Assembly (NCBI GenBank): GCA_009780795.1
Contig: WQZJ01000025.1
Location: 1 to 12,418, forward strand
Reading direction: 5' to 3'
Source: Methanomassiliicoccaceae archaeon
Lineage (GTDB): Archaea > Thermoplasmatota > Thermoplasmata > Methanomassiliicoccales > Methanomethylophilaceae
DNA length: 12,418 nt
The notes below the pieces were generated by a model. That model was not told where the DNA came from. It saw nothing but the letters and a program-made list of their open reading frames with translations, and did no database searches. This document shows positions 5,799-12,418 of this stretch, piece after piece. Each line of letters starts with the position of its first letter. Position 1 is the first letter of the stretch. The position numbers were made by a program, and so were the translations under genes.

Positions 5799-6638
5799 AT
5801 GCCGAAACAGAAGACAGTATCCGATTACATGGTGACGGACGTATCGTCCGTTGAGTCGGACATGACGGTGGGAGAGGTTTCCAGAAGGATATGCGATTCG
5901 AACTTCCACGGATTGCCGATAACGAAGAAAGATTACCTTGTGGGTTTCATAACCGCCAAGGAACTGCTCAGAGTGTCCGACCGTCCCGACGCGAAGATAG
6001 GGGATGTCATGCAGATGGGGACCATGTGCGCCGTCCCGGAGATGTCGATGGACGATGCGATGCGCGTACTGTTCCGGTACGGCCTCAGGAACCTGCCGGT
6101 GGTGGACAAGAACGGTAAGCTGGTCGGCATAATATCGAACATAGATGTTGTCAGATCGCACATCGAAAAATCGAGGCCCAGTAAGGTCCTCTCGGTAAAG
6201 ACGTTCCTGGAGCAGCAGAACGGCATCCATTTCAAAGTGGTCAGCGGGGATGTTCCGCTTAATGAGTTATTGCCGACGCAGAAGGAGGTCTTCATGGATG
6301 AGTTGGTCGGACGCTCGTATGAGATAAAGAAAGGATTGAACGAACCGCTGATCGTCGTCAAGAGACGGAGAGGATATCTTGTAGTGGACGGTCACCATCG
6401 GGTGATGGCGGCGAGGCGCATGGAGTACGCCGCCTTCAACGCGGTCATACTGGAACCGGATGACCTGGATGTCACGCTCGGCCTTGAGAGAACGGCGGAG
6501 AGATGGGGGCTGCGCTCGCTAAGCGACGTCAAGATAATCGAAGGCCACAAACATCCGTTCATAGAGATGACCACGAAGCTCATGGACAGCGACGAACTGG
6601 CGAAGCTGAACAAACGCCTTGAGAGCACCAACAGCTGA
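5799..6638 (+). CDS. CBS-pair protein with C-terminal ParB/Srx-fold (SerK-like) domain
   Basis: A 279-residue cytoplasmic protein in two parts. Residues about 7-123 form two CBS repeats (VSDYMVTDVSSVESDMTV...FITAKELL and IGDVMQMGTMCAVPEMSM...GIISNIDVV), a pair that usually binds adenine nucleotides or SAM and regulates an attached domain. Residues about 145-230 are a ParB/sulfiredoxin-type fold. Its hallmark is VVDGHHRVMAARRM, with D197, H199, H200 and R201. The same DGHHR motif occurs in archaeal ADP-dependent free-serine kinase SerK, a ParB-like enzyme making O-phosphoserine, so a kinase role is plausible. E156 and E163 lie near where SerK has its catalytic Glu. A DNA-binding partition role is unlikely: no helix-turn-helix domain follows and no parA is nearby. 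The gene is preceded by its own TATA-like box and ends 2 bp from the convergent ppsA. Domain call firm, activity inferred. Confidence 0.85.
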   Translation: MPKQKTVSDYMVTDVSSVESDMTVGEVSRRICDSNFHGLPITKKDYLVGFITAKELLRVSDRPDAKIGDVMQMGTMCAVPEMSMDDAMRVLFRYGLRNLPVVDKNGKLVGIISNIDVVRSHIEKSRPSKVLSVKTFLEQQNGIHFKVVSGDVPLNELLPTQKEVFMDELVGRSYEIKKGLNEPLIVVKRRRGYLVVDGHHRVMAARRMEYAAFNAVILEPDDLDVTLGLERTAERWGLRSLSDVKIIEGHKHPFIEMTTKLMDSDELAKLNKRLESTNS

Positions 6639-6640
6639 GA

Positions 6641-8944
6641 TCACGGTGCCCTGGGCCTCATCGCAGCTTCAAGCAGCATCTTCTGTTCCACCGACGCGAT
6701 CATCGTCTTCGTCCTGAGGACGGCATCCGGGTTGAGCGAGATGGCGTCTATGCCCTCTCTGACCAGGAACTCCGCGAACTCCGGGTACACCGAAGGCGCC
6801 TGCCCGCATATGCATACCTCTTTACCGTGCTCGTGAGCCACCTTTATCAGATGGCTGATCGCCCTCTTGACGCCGTCGTTCCTCTCATCGAAGTAACCCA
6901 TCCTTCCGAGTATGTCGGAATCACGGTCGACGCCCATCACCAGCTGCGTCAGATCGTTGGACCCTATGGAGAACGCGTCGCAGTATTCGGCGAACTGGTC
7001 CGCCAGGAATATGTTCACGGGGACCTCCGCCATGAAGTATATCTTCAGGTCCTTGCCTCTCTTGAGGCCTGCGGACCTCATCATCTGTGTTATTTCTTCC
7101 ACTTCCTCGATGGTCCTCACGAACGGGAGCATCACCCACAGGTTCTTCATCCCCATCTCGTCGCGCACCTTCTTTATGGCGCGGAGCTCGCATATGAACG
7201 CCTCACGGTAGTTATCGGAGACGTAGCGCGAGCAGCCTCTCCATCCTATCATCGGGTTCGACTCAACAGGTTCGAAATCGATGCCGCCCTTCATGTCACG
7301 GTACTCGTTCGTCTTGAAATCGGATGTTCTGAGGATCACCGGTCTCGGATGGAACGCCCTTGCGACCTTCCCTATACCGTCGGCGAGCTTTGCCACCAGC
7401 TCGGCGGAGCGGCCCTCGGTCACGATCCGCATCGGGTGCTCGCCTATGAAGCTCGTGAAAAGGAACTCGCTCCTCATCAGACCTACTCCGCTCACCGGGA
7501 GCTTTGCGACCTCGTCCGCCTTGGTGGGCATGCTCATGTTGACCATTATCTTCGTCCCGGTCACCGGAACGTAAGGTGCGGAGACGGTCTGCTGTTCGGT
7601 CGGTTTGTCACCTTCCTTCATTATGTCGCCGCTGTATATCGTCCCGGATGAACCGTCCACCGTTATCACCATGCCGTCCCTCAGTATGTTCGTGCCCTCC
7701 CCGGTACCGACGACGCACGGCGTCCCCAGTTCTCTGGATATGATCGCGGCATGACACGTCATGCCTCCCTCATCGGTGACGATGGCGACGGCACGGGTCA
7801 TCGCCGGGACCATGTCCGGCATGGTCATGGTCGTCACCAGGATGTCGCCTTTCTTGATCACATCGAGGCTCATCCCCTCGTCATAGAATCTCACTGTGCC
7901 CGATGCCATGCCCGGACTGGCGCCGAGACCGGTCACAAGGACATCCGCGACGGGGCTCTCGATCGCCGGCGTCGACGGAACGTCCCCGAGTGCCGTTATC
8001 GGTCTCGCCTGCACTATGTATATCTTACCGTCCTCTATGCACCATTCGACATCCATCGGCCTCTCGTAGTGTATCTCGATGTGCCTCCCTATGGATGCGA
8101 GATCTATTATGAAGCGGTCCTCTATCTTCTGCGCCTTCTGCTGCTCCTTCGGAACGTCGGCCTTCTTGGTCGCACCGGTCGGCCCTCTGACATACTTCCA
8201 TTTCTGGGTCGCGAGGCGCTTCTTGCTTATCTCCATGAGTCCTTTGTTCAATACGTACATGTCAGGCGTCACTTCGCCGCCGACTATCGCCTCACCGAGT
8301 CCGAAGCCTGCCTCTATTATCATCTCATCCTTACCGCCGTTGGGAGCGACGGTGAACATTATCCCGGACGCGTCGGAGTTGACCATCCTCTGGACGACCA
8401 CGGCCAGTTTCACGTCCTCGTGCGCAAACTCCTGATTGTCACGGTACGCTATTGCCCTGGCAGTGAACAGCGAGGACCAGCATTTTCTTACTTTGTCGAG
8501 AAGGTCCTCCGGCGTGAAGACGTTGAGGTACGTTTCCTGCTGACCTGCGAAGCTCGCGTCGGGAAGGTCCTCGGCGGTGGCGCTGGACCGGACGGCGACG
8601 AAGCTCTTCTTCCCCTCGGGGAACAGATCCTTGTAAGAACTCAGTATCTCCTTCTTCAGATCGGCAGGTATCTCATGCCTCTCGAACATGTCGCGTATCT
8701 TGGCGGAAGCGTCCATGAGGGATTGGTCGCTGCCCTCCTCGATGGAATCGAGCGCATCCCATATCTCGGCGGAGATCCCGCTCTTTTCCATAAAATGATC
8801 GTATGCAACGGTAGTGAGGACGAATGCATTCGGAACCGGGAATCCGGCGGCGGTCAGCTCACCGAGATTCGCACCCTTTCCCCCAACGTAGGGTATGTCG
8901 TTCACACGCAGTTCGTTAATGTCAGCTATCCTCTTCACTCTCAT
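6641..8944 (-). CDS. ppsA: Phosphoenolpyruvate synthase (pyruvate, water dikinase)
   Basis: Converts pyruvate, ATP and water to PEP, AMP and phosphate, the entry to gluconeogenesis. Complete at 767 residues, near the usual 760-800. The N-terminal ATP-grasp domain starts with GGKGANLGEL (21-30) and includes AVRSSATAEDLPDASFAGQQET. The central swivelling domain holds the phospho-accepting H398 in DEGGMTCHAAIISRELGTP. The C-terminal PEP/pyruvate TIM barrel has the SIGSNDLTQ segment and the catalytic C713 in CGQAPS. ATG at 8944 is used. A GTG two codons inside (8938) has better spacing to the AGAGGG Shine-Dalgarno, so the true start could be there. It is divergent from porCDAB, which makes its substrate, and convergent with the CBS gene (2-bp gap). 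A TATA-like box at 8991-8999 would give a leader of roughly 25 bases. Confidence 0.96.
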   Translation of the reverse strand: MRVKRIADINELRVNDIPYVGGKGANLGELTAAGFPVPNAFVLTTVAYDHFMEKSGISAEIWDALDSIEEGSDQSLMDASAKIRDMFERHEIPADLKKEILSSYKDLFPEGKKSFVAVRSSATAEDLPDASFAGQQETYLNVFTPEDLLDKVRKCWSSLFTARAIAYRDNQEFAHEDVKLAVVVQRMVNSDASGIMFTVAPNGGKDEMIIEAGFGLGEAIVGGEVTPDMYVLNKGLMEISKKRLATQKWKYVRGPTGATKKADVPKEQQKAQKIEDRFIIDLASIGRHIEIHYERPMDVEWCIEDGKIYIVQARPITALGDVPSTPAIESPVADVLVTGLGASPGMASGTVRFYDEGMSLDVIKKGDILVTTMTMPDMVPAMTRAVAIVTDEGGMTCHAAIISRELGTPCVVGTGEGTNILRDGMVITVDGSSGTIYSGDIMKEGDKPTEQQTVSAPYVPVTGTKIMVNMSMPTKADEVAKLPVSGVGLMRSEFLFTSFIGEHPMRIVTEGRSAELVAKLADGIGKVARAFHPRPVILRTSDFKTNEYRDMKGGIDFEPVESNPMIGWRGCSRYVSDNYREAFICELRAIKKVRDEMGMKNLWVMLPFVRTIEEVEEITQMMRSAGLKRGKDLKIYFMAEVPVNIFLADQFAEYCDAFSIGSNDLTQLVMGVDRDSDILGRMGYFDERNDGVKRAISHLIKVAHEHGKEVCICGQAPSVYPEFAEFLVREGIDAISLNPDAVLRTKTMIASVEQKMLLEAAMRPRAP

Positions 8945-8990
8945 CCCTCTGTGCGGACCTCACGGCCCATCACCACCAGTCCATATGAGA

Positions 8991-8999
8991 ATATAATAC
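8991..8999 (-). promoter_or_regulatory. Probable TATA box of ppsA
   Basis: On the minus strand GTATTATATTC lies about 50 bp before the ppsA ATG. Initiation about 26 bp downstream leaves a leader that just contains the AGAGGG Shine-Dalgarno-like sequence. Confidence 0.5.
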
Positions 9000-9019
9000 T
9001 ATTCGTTCGACATCAAAAT

Positions 9020-9039
9020 TTTTTAGGAATACCTAAAAA
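9020..9039. promoter_or_regulatory. Inverted repeat TTTTTAGG-4-CCTAAAAA, possible DtxR-type operator
   Basis: Eight-base perfect arms (9020-9027 and 9032-9039) around AATA, in the gap between ppsA and porC and just upstream of the ppsA TATA box. The core TTAGG-4-CCTAA also occurs within the known DtxR/IdeR box. Operator function and regulator identity are inference. Confidence 0.5.
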
Positions 9040-9096
9040 TATTGTCCAGACAACGACATCCGTACACATGCTGCGCATATCGTATTCGACGGTATC

Positions 9097-9121
9097 GTTT
9101 TCTACGTATGTCGCAGAAAAC
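9097..9121. repeat. Imperfect inverted repeat in the ppsA-porC gap
   Basis: GTTTTCTACG (9097-9106) and CGCAGAAAAC (9112-9121) form 10-base arms with one mismatch around a 5-base centre. It lies about 50-75 bp upstream of the porC TATA-like box. It may be a second regulator site. Confidence 0.4.
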
Positions 9122-9170
9122 AGCGGATTTACCCTTATTTTTAGTTATTTTTATTGAAAAAATGACATAA

Positions 9171-9180
9171 GCTTTAAAGC
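9171..9180 (+). promoter_or_regulatory. Probable TATA box of porCDAB
   Basis: GCTTTAAAGC, itself a 10-bp palindrome, is centred about 44 bp before the porC ATG. It would start transcription near 9200 and leave a short leader carrying GAGGG. The tract before it (9131-9162) is strongly A/T rich and could hold an alternative box. Confidence 0.45.
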
Positions 9181-9219
9181 ATATGCCGTTCTTCGGTACC
9201 ACGAGGGTTCAATTTGGAC

Positions 9220-9771
9220 ATGGAACTATGTTGGCACGGCCGCGGCGGACAGGGAGTCGTCACGGCCAATGTGATCCTGGCCGAAACTTCGATCAGGGAA
9301 GGAAAATATGTGAAAGCCTTCCCGGAGTTCGGCCCGGAGAGAATGGGTGCGCCCATAAGGGCGTTCACCAAGATATCATCTAAACCCATAAGGGTTCACA
9401 GTCAGGTCTACACACCTGACATCGTGATCGTTCTCGACCCGACGCTCATCGGGAAAGTGAAGGTTACCAACGGACTGAAGAAGGACGGCATCGTGCTCGC
9501 CAACTATCCGGGGACGCCGGATGAGCTGAAGGCGGCCTTGGCCACCGACGCCAAATGCTTCGCCGTGGATGCGACCAAGATATCGATAGAGGAGATAGGA
9601 AAACCCACGGTCAATACGTCCATACTGGGCGCGCTGGTAAAGGTGTCCGGTATCGTGTCGTTCGATTCTCTCACCAGCCAGGTGGTATCGAACCTTGCCG
9701 GCAGGCTTCCTGAGAAGGTAGTTGCGAAGAATATCGAGGCACTCAAGCGTGCATACGCGGAGGCGAGGTAA
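9220..9771 (+). CDS. porC: Pyruvate:ferredoxin oxidoreductase, gamma subunit
   Basis: Gamma subunit of the four-subunit oxygen-sensitive pyruvate:ferredoxin oxidoreductase, which interconverts pyruvate plus CoA with acetyl-CoA, CO2 and reduced ferredoxin. The N-terminus carries the family signature HGRGGQGVVTAN, followed by FPEFGPERMGAPIRAFTKIS. The rest follows the usual gamma pattern (DIVIVLDPTLI; LANYPG; VDATKI; NTSILGALVKVSGIV). The ATG at 9220 gives 183 residues and about the usual distance to HGRGGQG. An in-frame TTG at 9214 is better spaced from GAGGG (9203-9207) and is a real alternative. It is first of four genes, and porD begins at the base after its TAA, the only non-TGA stop in the window. 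Confidence 0.93.
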   Translation: MELCWHGRGGQGVVTANVILAETSIREGKYVKAFPEFGPERMGAPIRAFTKISSKPIRVHSQVYTPDIVIVLDPTLIGKVKVTNGLKKDGIVLANYPGTPDELKAALATDAKCFAVDATKISIEEIGKPTVNTSILGALVKVSGIVSFDSLTSQVVSNLAGRLPEKVVAKNIEALKRAYAEAR

Positions 9772-10032
9772 ATGTCTGGCCTCGTTCCGGGAGCGCGTGT
9801 TGTCGAGCCGGGCAGCGCGATGAAATTCGAGACTGGCGACTGGAGGACCGAGATGCCCGTACTGGACAGGAAGCAGTGCATAGACTGTATGAACTGTTGG
9901 ATGTACTGTCCCGATGACTGTGTGTTAGTCAAGAACGGCAAGATGGAAGGATTCAGGCTGACCCACTGCAAGGGATGCGGAATATGCGCCAGGGTATGTC
10001 CCAAAGAGGCGGTCAAGATGGTACTGGGGTGA
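9772..10032 (+). CDS. porD: Pyruvate:ferredoxin oxidoreductase, delta (2[4Fe-4S] ferredoxin-like) subunit
   Basis: Small electron-transfer subunit, 86 residues, that passes electrons from the catalytic core to external ferredoxin. Two classic cluster motifs are intact: C36-x2-C39-x2-C42-x3-C46-P (CIDCMNCWMYCP) and C66-x2-C69-x2-C72-x3-C76-P (CKGCGICARVCP). One cluster should be held by C36, C39, C42 and C76, the other by C46, C66, C69 and C72. A further cysteine, C50, is not needed for either. The N-terminal about 30 residues are the usual delta-subunit extension. The ATG directly abuts the porC stop, so coupling of translation is likely. Confidence 0.95.
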   Translation: MSGLVPGARVVEPGSAMKFETGDWRTEMPVLDRKQCIDCMNCWMYCPDDCVLVKNGKMEGFRLTHCKGCGICARVCPKEAVKMVLG

Positions 10033-10036
10033 TCTC

Positions 10037-11200
10037 ATGGAAAAAGATATTGCAATCAACGGAGACAATGCGATAGCGCTAGCCTGGAAACAGATGGACC
10101 CGGACGTGTGCGCCGCATACCCGATAACACCGCAGACCATAATAGTCGAGCGTTTCTCAGACTACGTGGCTGACGGCGAAGTTCACACGGAATTCGTGTG
10201 CACCGAATCCGAGCACAGCGCCCTGACGCTGTGCATAGCGGCGGCATCCGCCGGCGCGAGGACCGTAACGGCAACTGCATCAGTGGGACTTGCGCACATG
10301 TGGGAGATGCTCGGCGCAGCGTCGGGCATGCGCGTACCGCTCACGATGGCAGTGGCCAACAGGGCGCTGAGCGCACCGATCAACATCCACTGCGACCACG
10401 GCGACGCGATGGCGTCGCGTGACACCGGATGGATAATCATATTCGCCGAGAACGTCCAGGAGGCTTACGACAACGCGATAATAGCGCCGAAGATAGCCGA
10501 GCACAAAGATGTTCAGCTGCCGATGATGACGTGTCTCGACGGTTTCATACTCACTCACGCGATCGAGAGGATGACACCGATCGCCGATGCGGACGTGAAG
10601 AAGTTCGTAGGGGAATACGATCCCGTTCATCCTCTTCTCGACCACAAGAACCCGGTCACGCACGGAGCGATGGACGGTCACGAGTACTACTTCGAGCACA
10701 GATTCCAGATGCAGAGGGCGATGGAGAATGCTCTGAAGGTAGCCGAGGATGTCTTCAAGGACTTCGAGAAGATATCCGGAAGGAGATACCACGCACTGGA
10801 ACAATACAAGTGTGACGATGCTGAGTTCGTGGCGGTATGTCTCGGATCCACATTCGGAACTCTTAAGGAGACGGTGGACCAGCTGCGGAACGAAGGACAC
10901 AAGATAGGCGTGATGATGCCCCGTCTGCTCAGGCCCCTGCCCTTTGAGGCAATAGCGAAGGCGGTCAGCGGCAAGAAGGGTGTCATCGTGTTCGACAAGT
11001 TCATGACATTGGGTGGTTTCGCACCGCTGTTCGAGGACATCAGCGTGTCCGCCGGCAGTCTGGACAAGATACCGAAGCTGTACAGTTTCGTATACGGTCT
11101 CGGCGGACGTGACGCGAAGGTCGATGACATGAGGGGTGCTCTCCTTGAGGTCATCGGCGGCAATGCGAAGAGGATCAACTACCTGGGGGTGAAATTATGA
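10037..11200 (+). CDS. porA: Pyruvate:ferredoxin oxidoreductase, alpha subunit
   Basis: Alpha subunit, 387 residues, full length. It supplies the pyrimidine-binding and domain-interface parts of the thiamine diphosphate active site and helps bind CoA. Recognisable are AYPITPQTIIVE (27-38), the conserved FVCTESEHSALTLCIAAASAGARTVTATAS stretch, the GLAHMWEMLGAASGMRVP segment, and DHGDAMASRDTGW. The C-terminal domain includes VGVMMPRLLRPLPF-like sequence and FDKFMTLGG. The overall fit is to pyruvate rather than 2-oxoglutarate enzymes, supported by the separate gamma and delta subunits in the archaeal porCDAB order. Substrate preference is otherwise inferred. A strong GGGGTGAT precedes the ATG and overlaps the porD stop. 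Confidence 0.95.
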   Translation: MEKDIAINGDNAIALAWKQMDPDVCAAYPITPQTIIVERFSDYVADGEVHTEFVCTESEHSALTLCIAAASAGARTVTATASVGLAHMWEMLGAASGMRVPLTMAVANRALSAPINIHCDHGDAMASRDTGWIIIFAENVQEAYDNAIIAPKIAEHKDVQLPMMTCLDGFILTHAIERMTPIADADVKKFVGEYDPVHPLLDHKNPVTHGAMDGHEYYFEHRFQMQRAMENALKVAEDVFKDFEKISGRRYHALEQYKCDDAEFVAVCLGSTFGTLKETVDQLRNEGHKIGVMMPRLLRPLPFEAIAKAVSGKKGVIVFDKFMTLGGFAPLFEDISVSAGSLDKIPKLYSFVYGLGGRDAKVDDMRGALLEVIGGNAKRINYLGVKL

Positions 11201-12138
11201 AGTCACTGAAAGAATATACGGACTCACCCACAAGAATAACGTCTGGTCACAGACTTTGCGCCGGATGCGGTGAGGGAATAATATCGAGAATGGCCCTCAT
11301 GGCCACCGATAAACCAGTGGTCGTGTCTTGCGCGACCGGCTGTTTCGAGGTCTCAACGACGATATACCCGTACACCGCATGGAACGTATCGTGGATACAC
11401 ACCGCATTCGGTAACGCGGCCGCGACCTGCGCAGGTACCGAAGCAGCGTACAACGCGCTGAGGAGAAGCGGCAAGATAACAGAGGAGACCAGGTTCGTCG
11501 CCTTCGGAGGGGACGGTGGAACGTACGACATAGGATTCCAGGCGCTCTCCGGAGCGTTCGAGAGGGGACACAGGATCATGTACGTCTGTATGAACAACGA
11601 GGCGTACATGAACACCGGCATCCAGAGATCGAGTGCAACGGGCATAGGCGCATCCACGACGACATCGCCCGCCGGTTCGGTCGTTCCGGGAAAGGTCGGC
11701 TATCCGAAGGACCTCACTCTGATCATAGCGAACCACAACATACCGTACGCCGCACAGGTCTCGCCGCACAACTGGCGCGACCTGATAGCGAAGTGCGAGA
11801 AAGGTTACGAAGCGAACGGACCTTCATTCATCAACGCGATAGCCCCCTGCCCGAGAGGGTGGAGGACGGAGGCAGCGGACACCCTCGACCTGGCGAAGCT
11901 CGCCGTCGAAACGTGTGTATGGCCTTTGTACGAGTTCGAGAACGGTGAGTATCGGTTAACGGCCGAGAGCGCCAAGATCGCCGAGGGCAAGATCAATAAG
12001 AAGCCCCTGACGGATTGGTTCAACGCCCAGGGAAGGTTCAGGCACCTCGCCGGCGAGAAGTGGGCACCGCTCATAAAGAAAGCGCAGGCCGACATCGACG
12101 CCAAGTGGGAAATGCTCCAGAAACTTTGCGAACTCTGA
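11197..12138 (+). CDS. porB: Pyruvate:ferredoxin oxidoreductase, beta subunit
   Basis: Beta subunit, 313 residues. It binds the diphosphate end of thiamine diphosphate and the cluster next to the active site. The cofactor motif is FGGDGGTYDIG (from about residue 103) with NNEAYMNTG (133-141). Cysteines C21 and C24 in LCAGCGEG, plus C49 (or C45) in SCATGC and C218 in APCPRGW, are the likely [4Fe-4S] ligands. Its ATG overlaps the porA stop as ATGA, so translation should be coupled. The stop codon lies inside the stem of a strong hairpin followed by T-rich sequence, so the operon appears to end here. No further por-associated genes follow. Confidence 0.96.
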   Translation: MKSLKEYTDSPTRITSGHRLCAGCGEGIISRMALMATDKPVVVSCATGCFEVSTTIYPYTAWNVSWIHTAFGNAAATCAGTEAAYNALRRSGKITEETRFVAFGGDGGTYDIGFQALSGAFERGHRIMYVCMNNEAYMNTGIQRSSATGIGASTTTSPAGSVVPGKVGYPKDLTLIIANHNIPYAAQVSPHNWRDLIAKCEKGYEANGPSFINAIAPCPRGWRTEAADTLDLAKLAVETCVWPLYEFENGEYRLTAESAKIAEGKINKKPLTDWFNAQGRFRHLAGEKWAPLIKKAQADIDAKWEMLQKLCEL

Positions 12139-12175
12139 ATGGGTAACCCCCATTCTTCTTATTTTTCTTCTTATT
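12137..12175 (+). terminator. Hairpin plus T-tract terminator of porCDAB
   Basis: GAATGGG (12137-12143) and CCCATTC (12149-12155) form a perfect 7-bp stem with a 5-base loop, followed at once by a T-rich stretch (12156-12175). This looks like a bacterial-type intrinsic terminator. The T-tract alone would suffice in archaea. Confidence 0.75.
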
Positions 12176-12264
12176 GCTTTATAGTGATCTTATAACCGAT
12201 GCGTTCGCCGCTCTCGGTAACTGCTGTCATCATTCTGCTAAAAATAATGAAAGAAAGAAGTTTG

Positions 12265-12418
12265 TCACAGTTCGCGTCTGCCCTGTGTGATTATGCGCAT
12301 CATGGACGGAAGCATCGCGGCAGCCATCATGACAGTGACCGCCTCCTCTGCATATCCTTCCTCGATGTCCTTCTCATCGGGCGTTCCGGGTAGTGTGTCC
12401 GAGTCCGAGATTACCGAT
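12265..12418 (-). CDS. Unidentified protein, C-terminal 50 residues (5' end outside window)
   Basis: On the minus strand a frame is open from the window edge to a TGA at 12265-12267. The visible end is acidic and then hydrophobic with many Met and Ala (DIEEGYAEEAVTVMMAAAML), closing PSMMRIITQGRREL. Codon choice (GAG, ATC, ATG-rich, TGA stop) resembles the neighbours, and the position convergent to porB after a terminator is a natural gene end. The overlapping plus-strand frame (12199-12393) is Arg/His/Ser-rich and looks like a shadow. I do not recognise the family. On the minus strand the sequence after the stop is T-rich and could terminate it. Confidence 0.6.
   Translation of the reverse strand, partial: SVISDSDTLPGTPDEKDIEEGYAEEAVTVMMAAAMLPSMMRIITQGRREL

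Noticed and set aside
5799..6638. Chromosome partitioning protein ParB
   Set aside because: There is no helix-turn-helix or CTP-switch dimer domain, no parA and no parS-like repeats. Only the ParB/Srx fold and DGHHR motif are present.
6827..7651. Open frame of 274 codons on the plus strand opposite ppsA
   Set aside because: Same situation: low-complexity His/Arg/Val composition and full overlap with conserved ppsA domains.
7751..9157. Long open frame of 468 codons on the plus strand opposite ppsA
   Set aside because: It is a shadow of a GC-biased conserved gene. The protein is His/Arg/Leu-rich with no family motif, while the minus strand encodes an intact PEP synthase.
12199..12393. Open frame of 64 codons on the plus strand after porB
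   Set aside because: Rich in Ser, His and Arg with no Shine-Dalgarno. It overlaps a better minus-strand frame that continues to the window edge.
1..12418. CRISPR array, insertion sequence, integrase or prophage
   Set aside because: No regularly spaced repeats, transposase or integrase motifs or terminal repeats were seen. The window is tightly packed with housekeeping genes.

Overview
The window looks like a chromosomal stretch from a methanogen-type euryarchaeon. Archaeal marks are a DRG-family GTPase, an archaeal-order porCDAB pyruvate:ferredoxin oxidoreductase, AT-rich TATA-like boxes about 25 bp before several starts, and heavy use of AGA/AGG and ATA codons. My best guess at lineage is Thermoplasmata/Methanomassiliicoccales. 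It rests on overall protein flavour and on stop-codon use: 13 of 14 stops are TGA, one is TAA, none is TAG, as would suit a pyrrolysine-using lineage. No marker gene here proves it.

Layout. Positions 3-419 (+) hold the C-terminal part of a DRG GTPase, followed by hisS (479-1732, +). Convergent to hisS is a two-gene unit on the minus strand, panD (2487-2140) then an RNase HI gene (2138-1725). Its last 8 bases overlap the end of hisS. A regulatory-looking gap of 193 bp (2488-2680) with a perfect 20-bp palindrome separates panD from a FecCD/BtuCDF-type metal-chelate ABC importer on the plus strand: binding protein (2681-3727), permease (3765-4820), ATPase (4821-5600). A tRNA-Asp(GTC) gene with encoded CCA lies on the minus strand at 5631-5703. 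Then comes a CBS-pair/ParB-fold protein (5799-6638, +) that may be a free-serine kinase.

The right half is the pyruvate node. Phosphoenolpyruvate synthase (8944-6641, -) is divergent from porC-porD-porA-porB (9220-12138, +). Together they would carry acetyl-CoA to pyruvate to PEP for biosynthesis. The shared 275-bp gap has promoters for both directions and two inverted repeats. porB ends in a hairpin plus T-tract terminator. The end of a further gene (12265-12418, -) runs off the window.

No mobile element, CRISPR array, rRNA or phage gene is visible, and no gene-free stretch exceeds 300 bases. Most content is core metabolism. The items most worth a second look are the palindrome before the importer, the apparently C-terminally short binding protein, the CBS-ParB/SerK-like fusion, the bacterial-type PanD, and the dyads between ppsA and porC.
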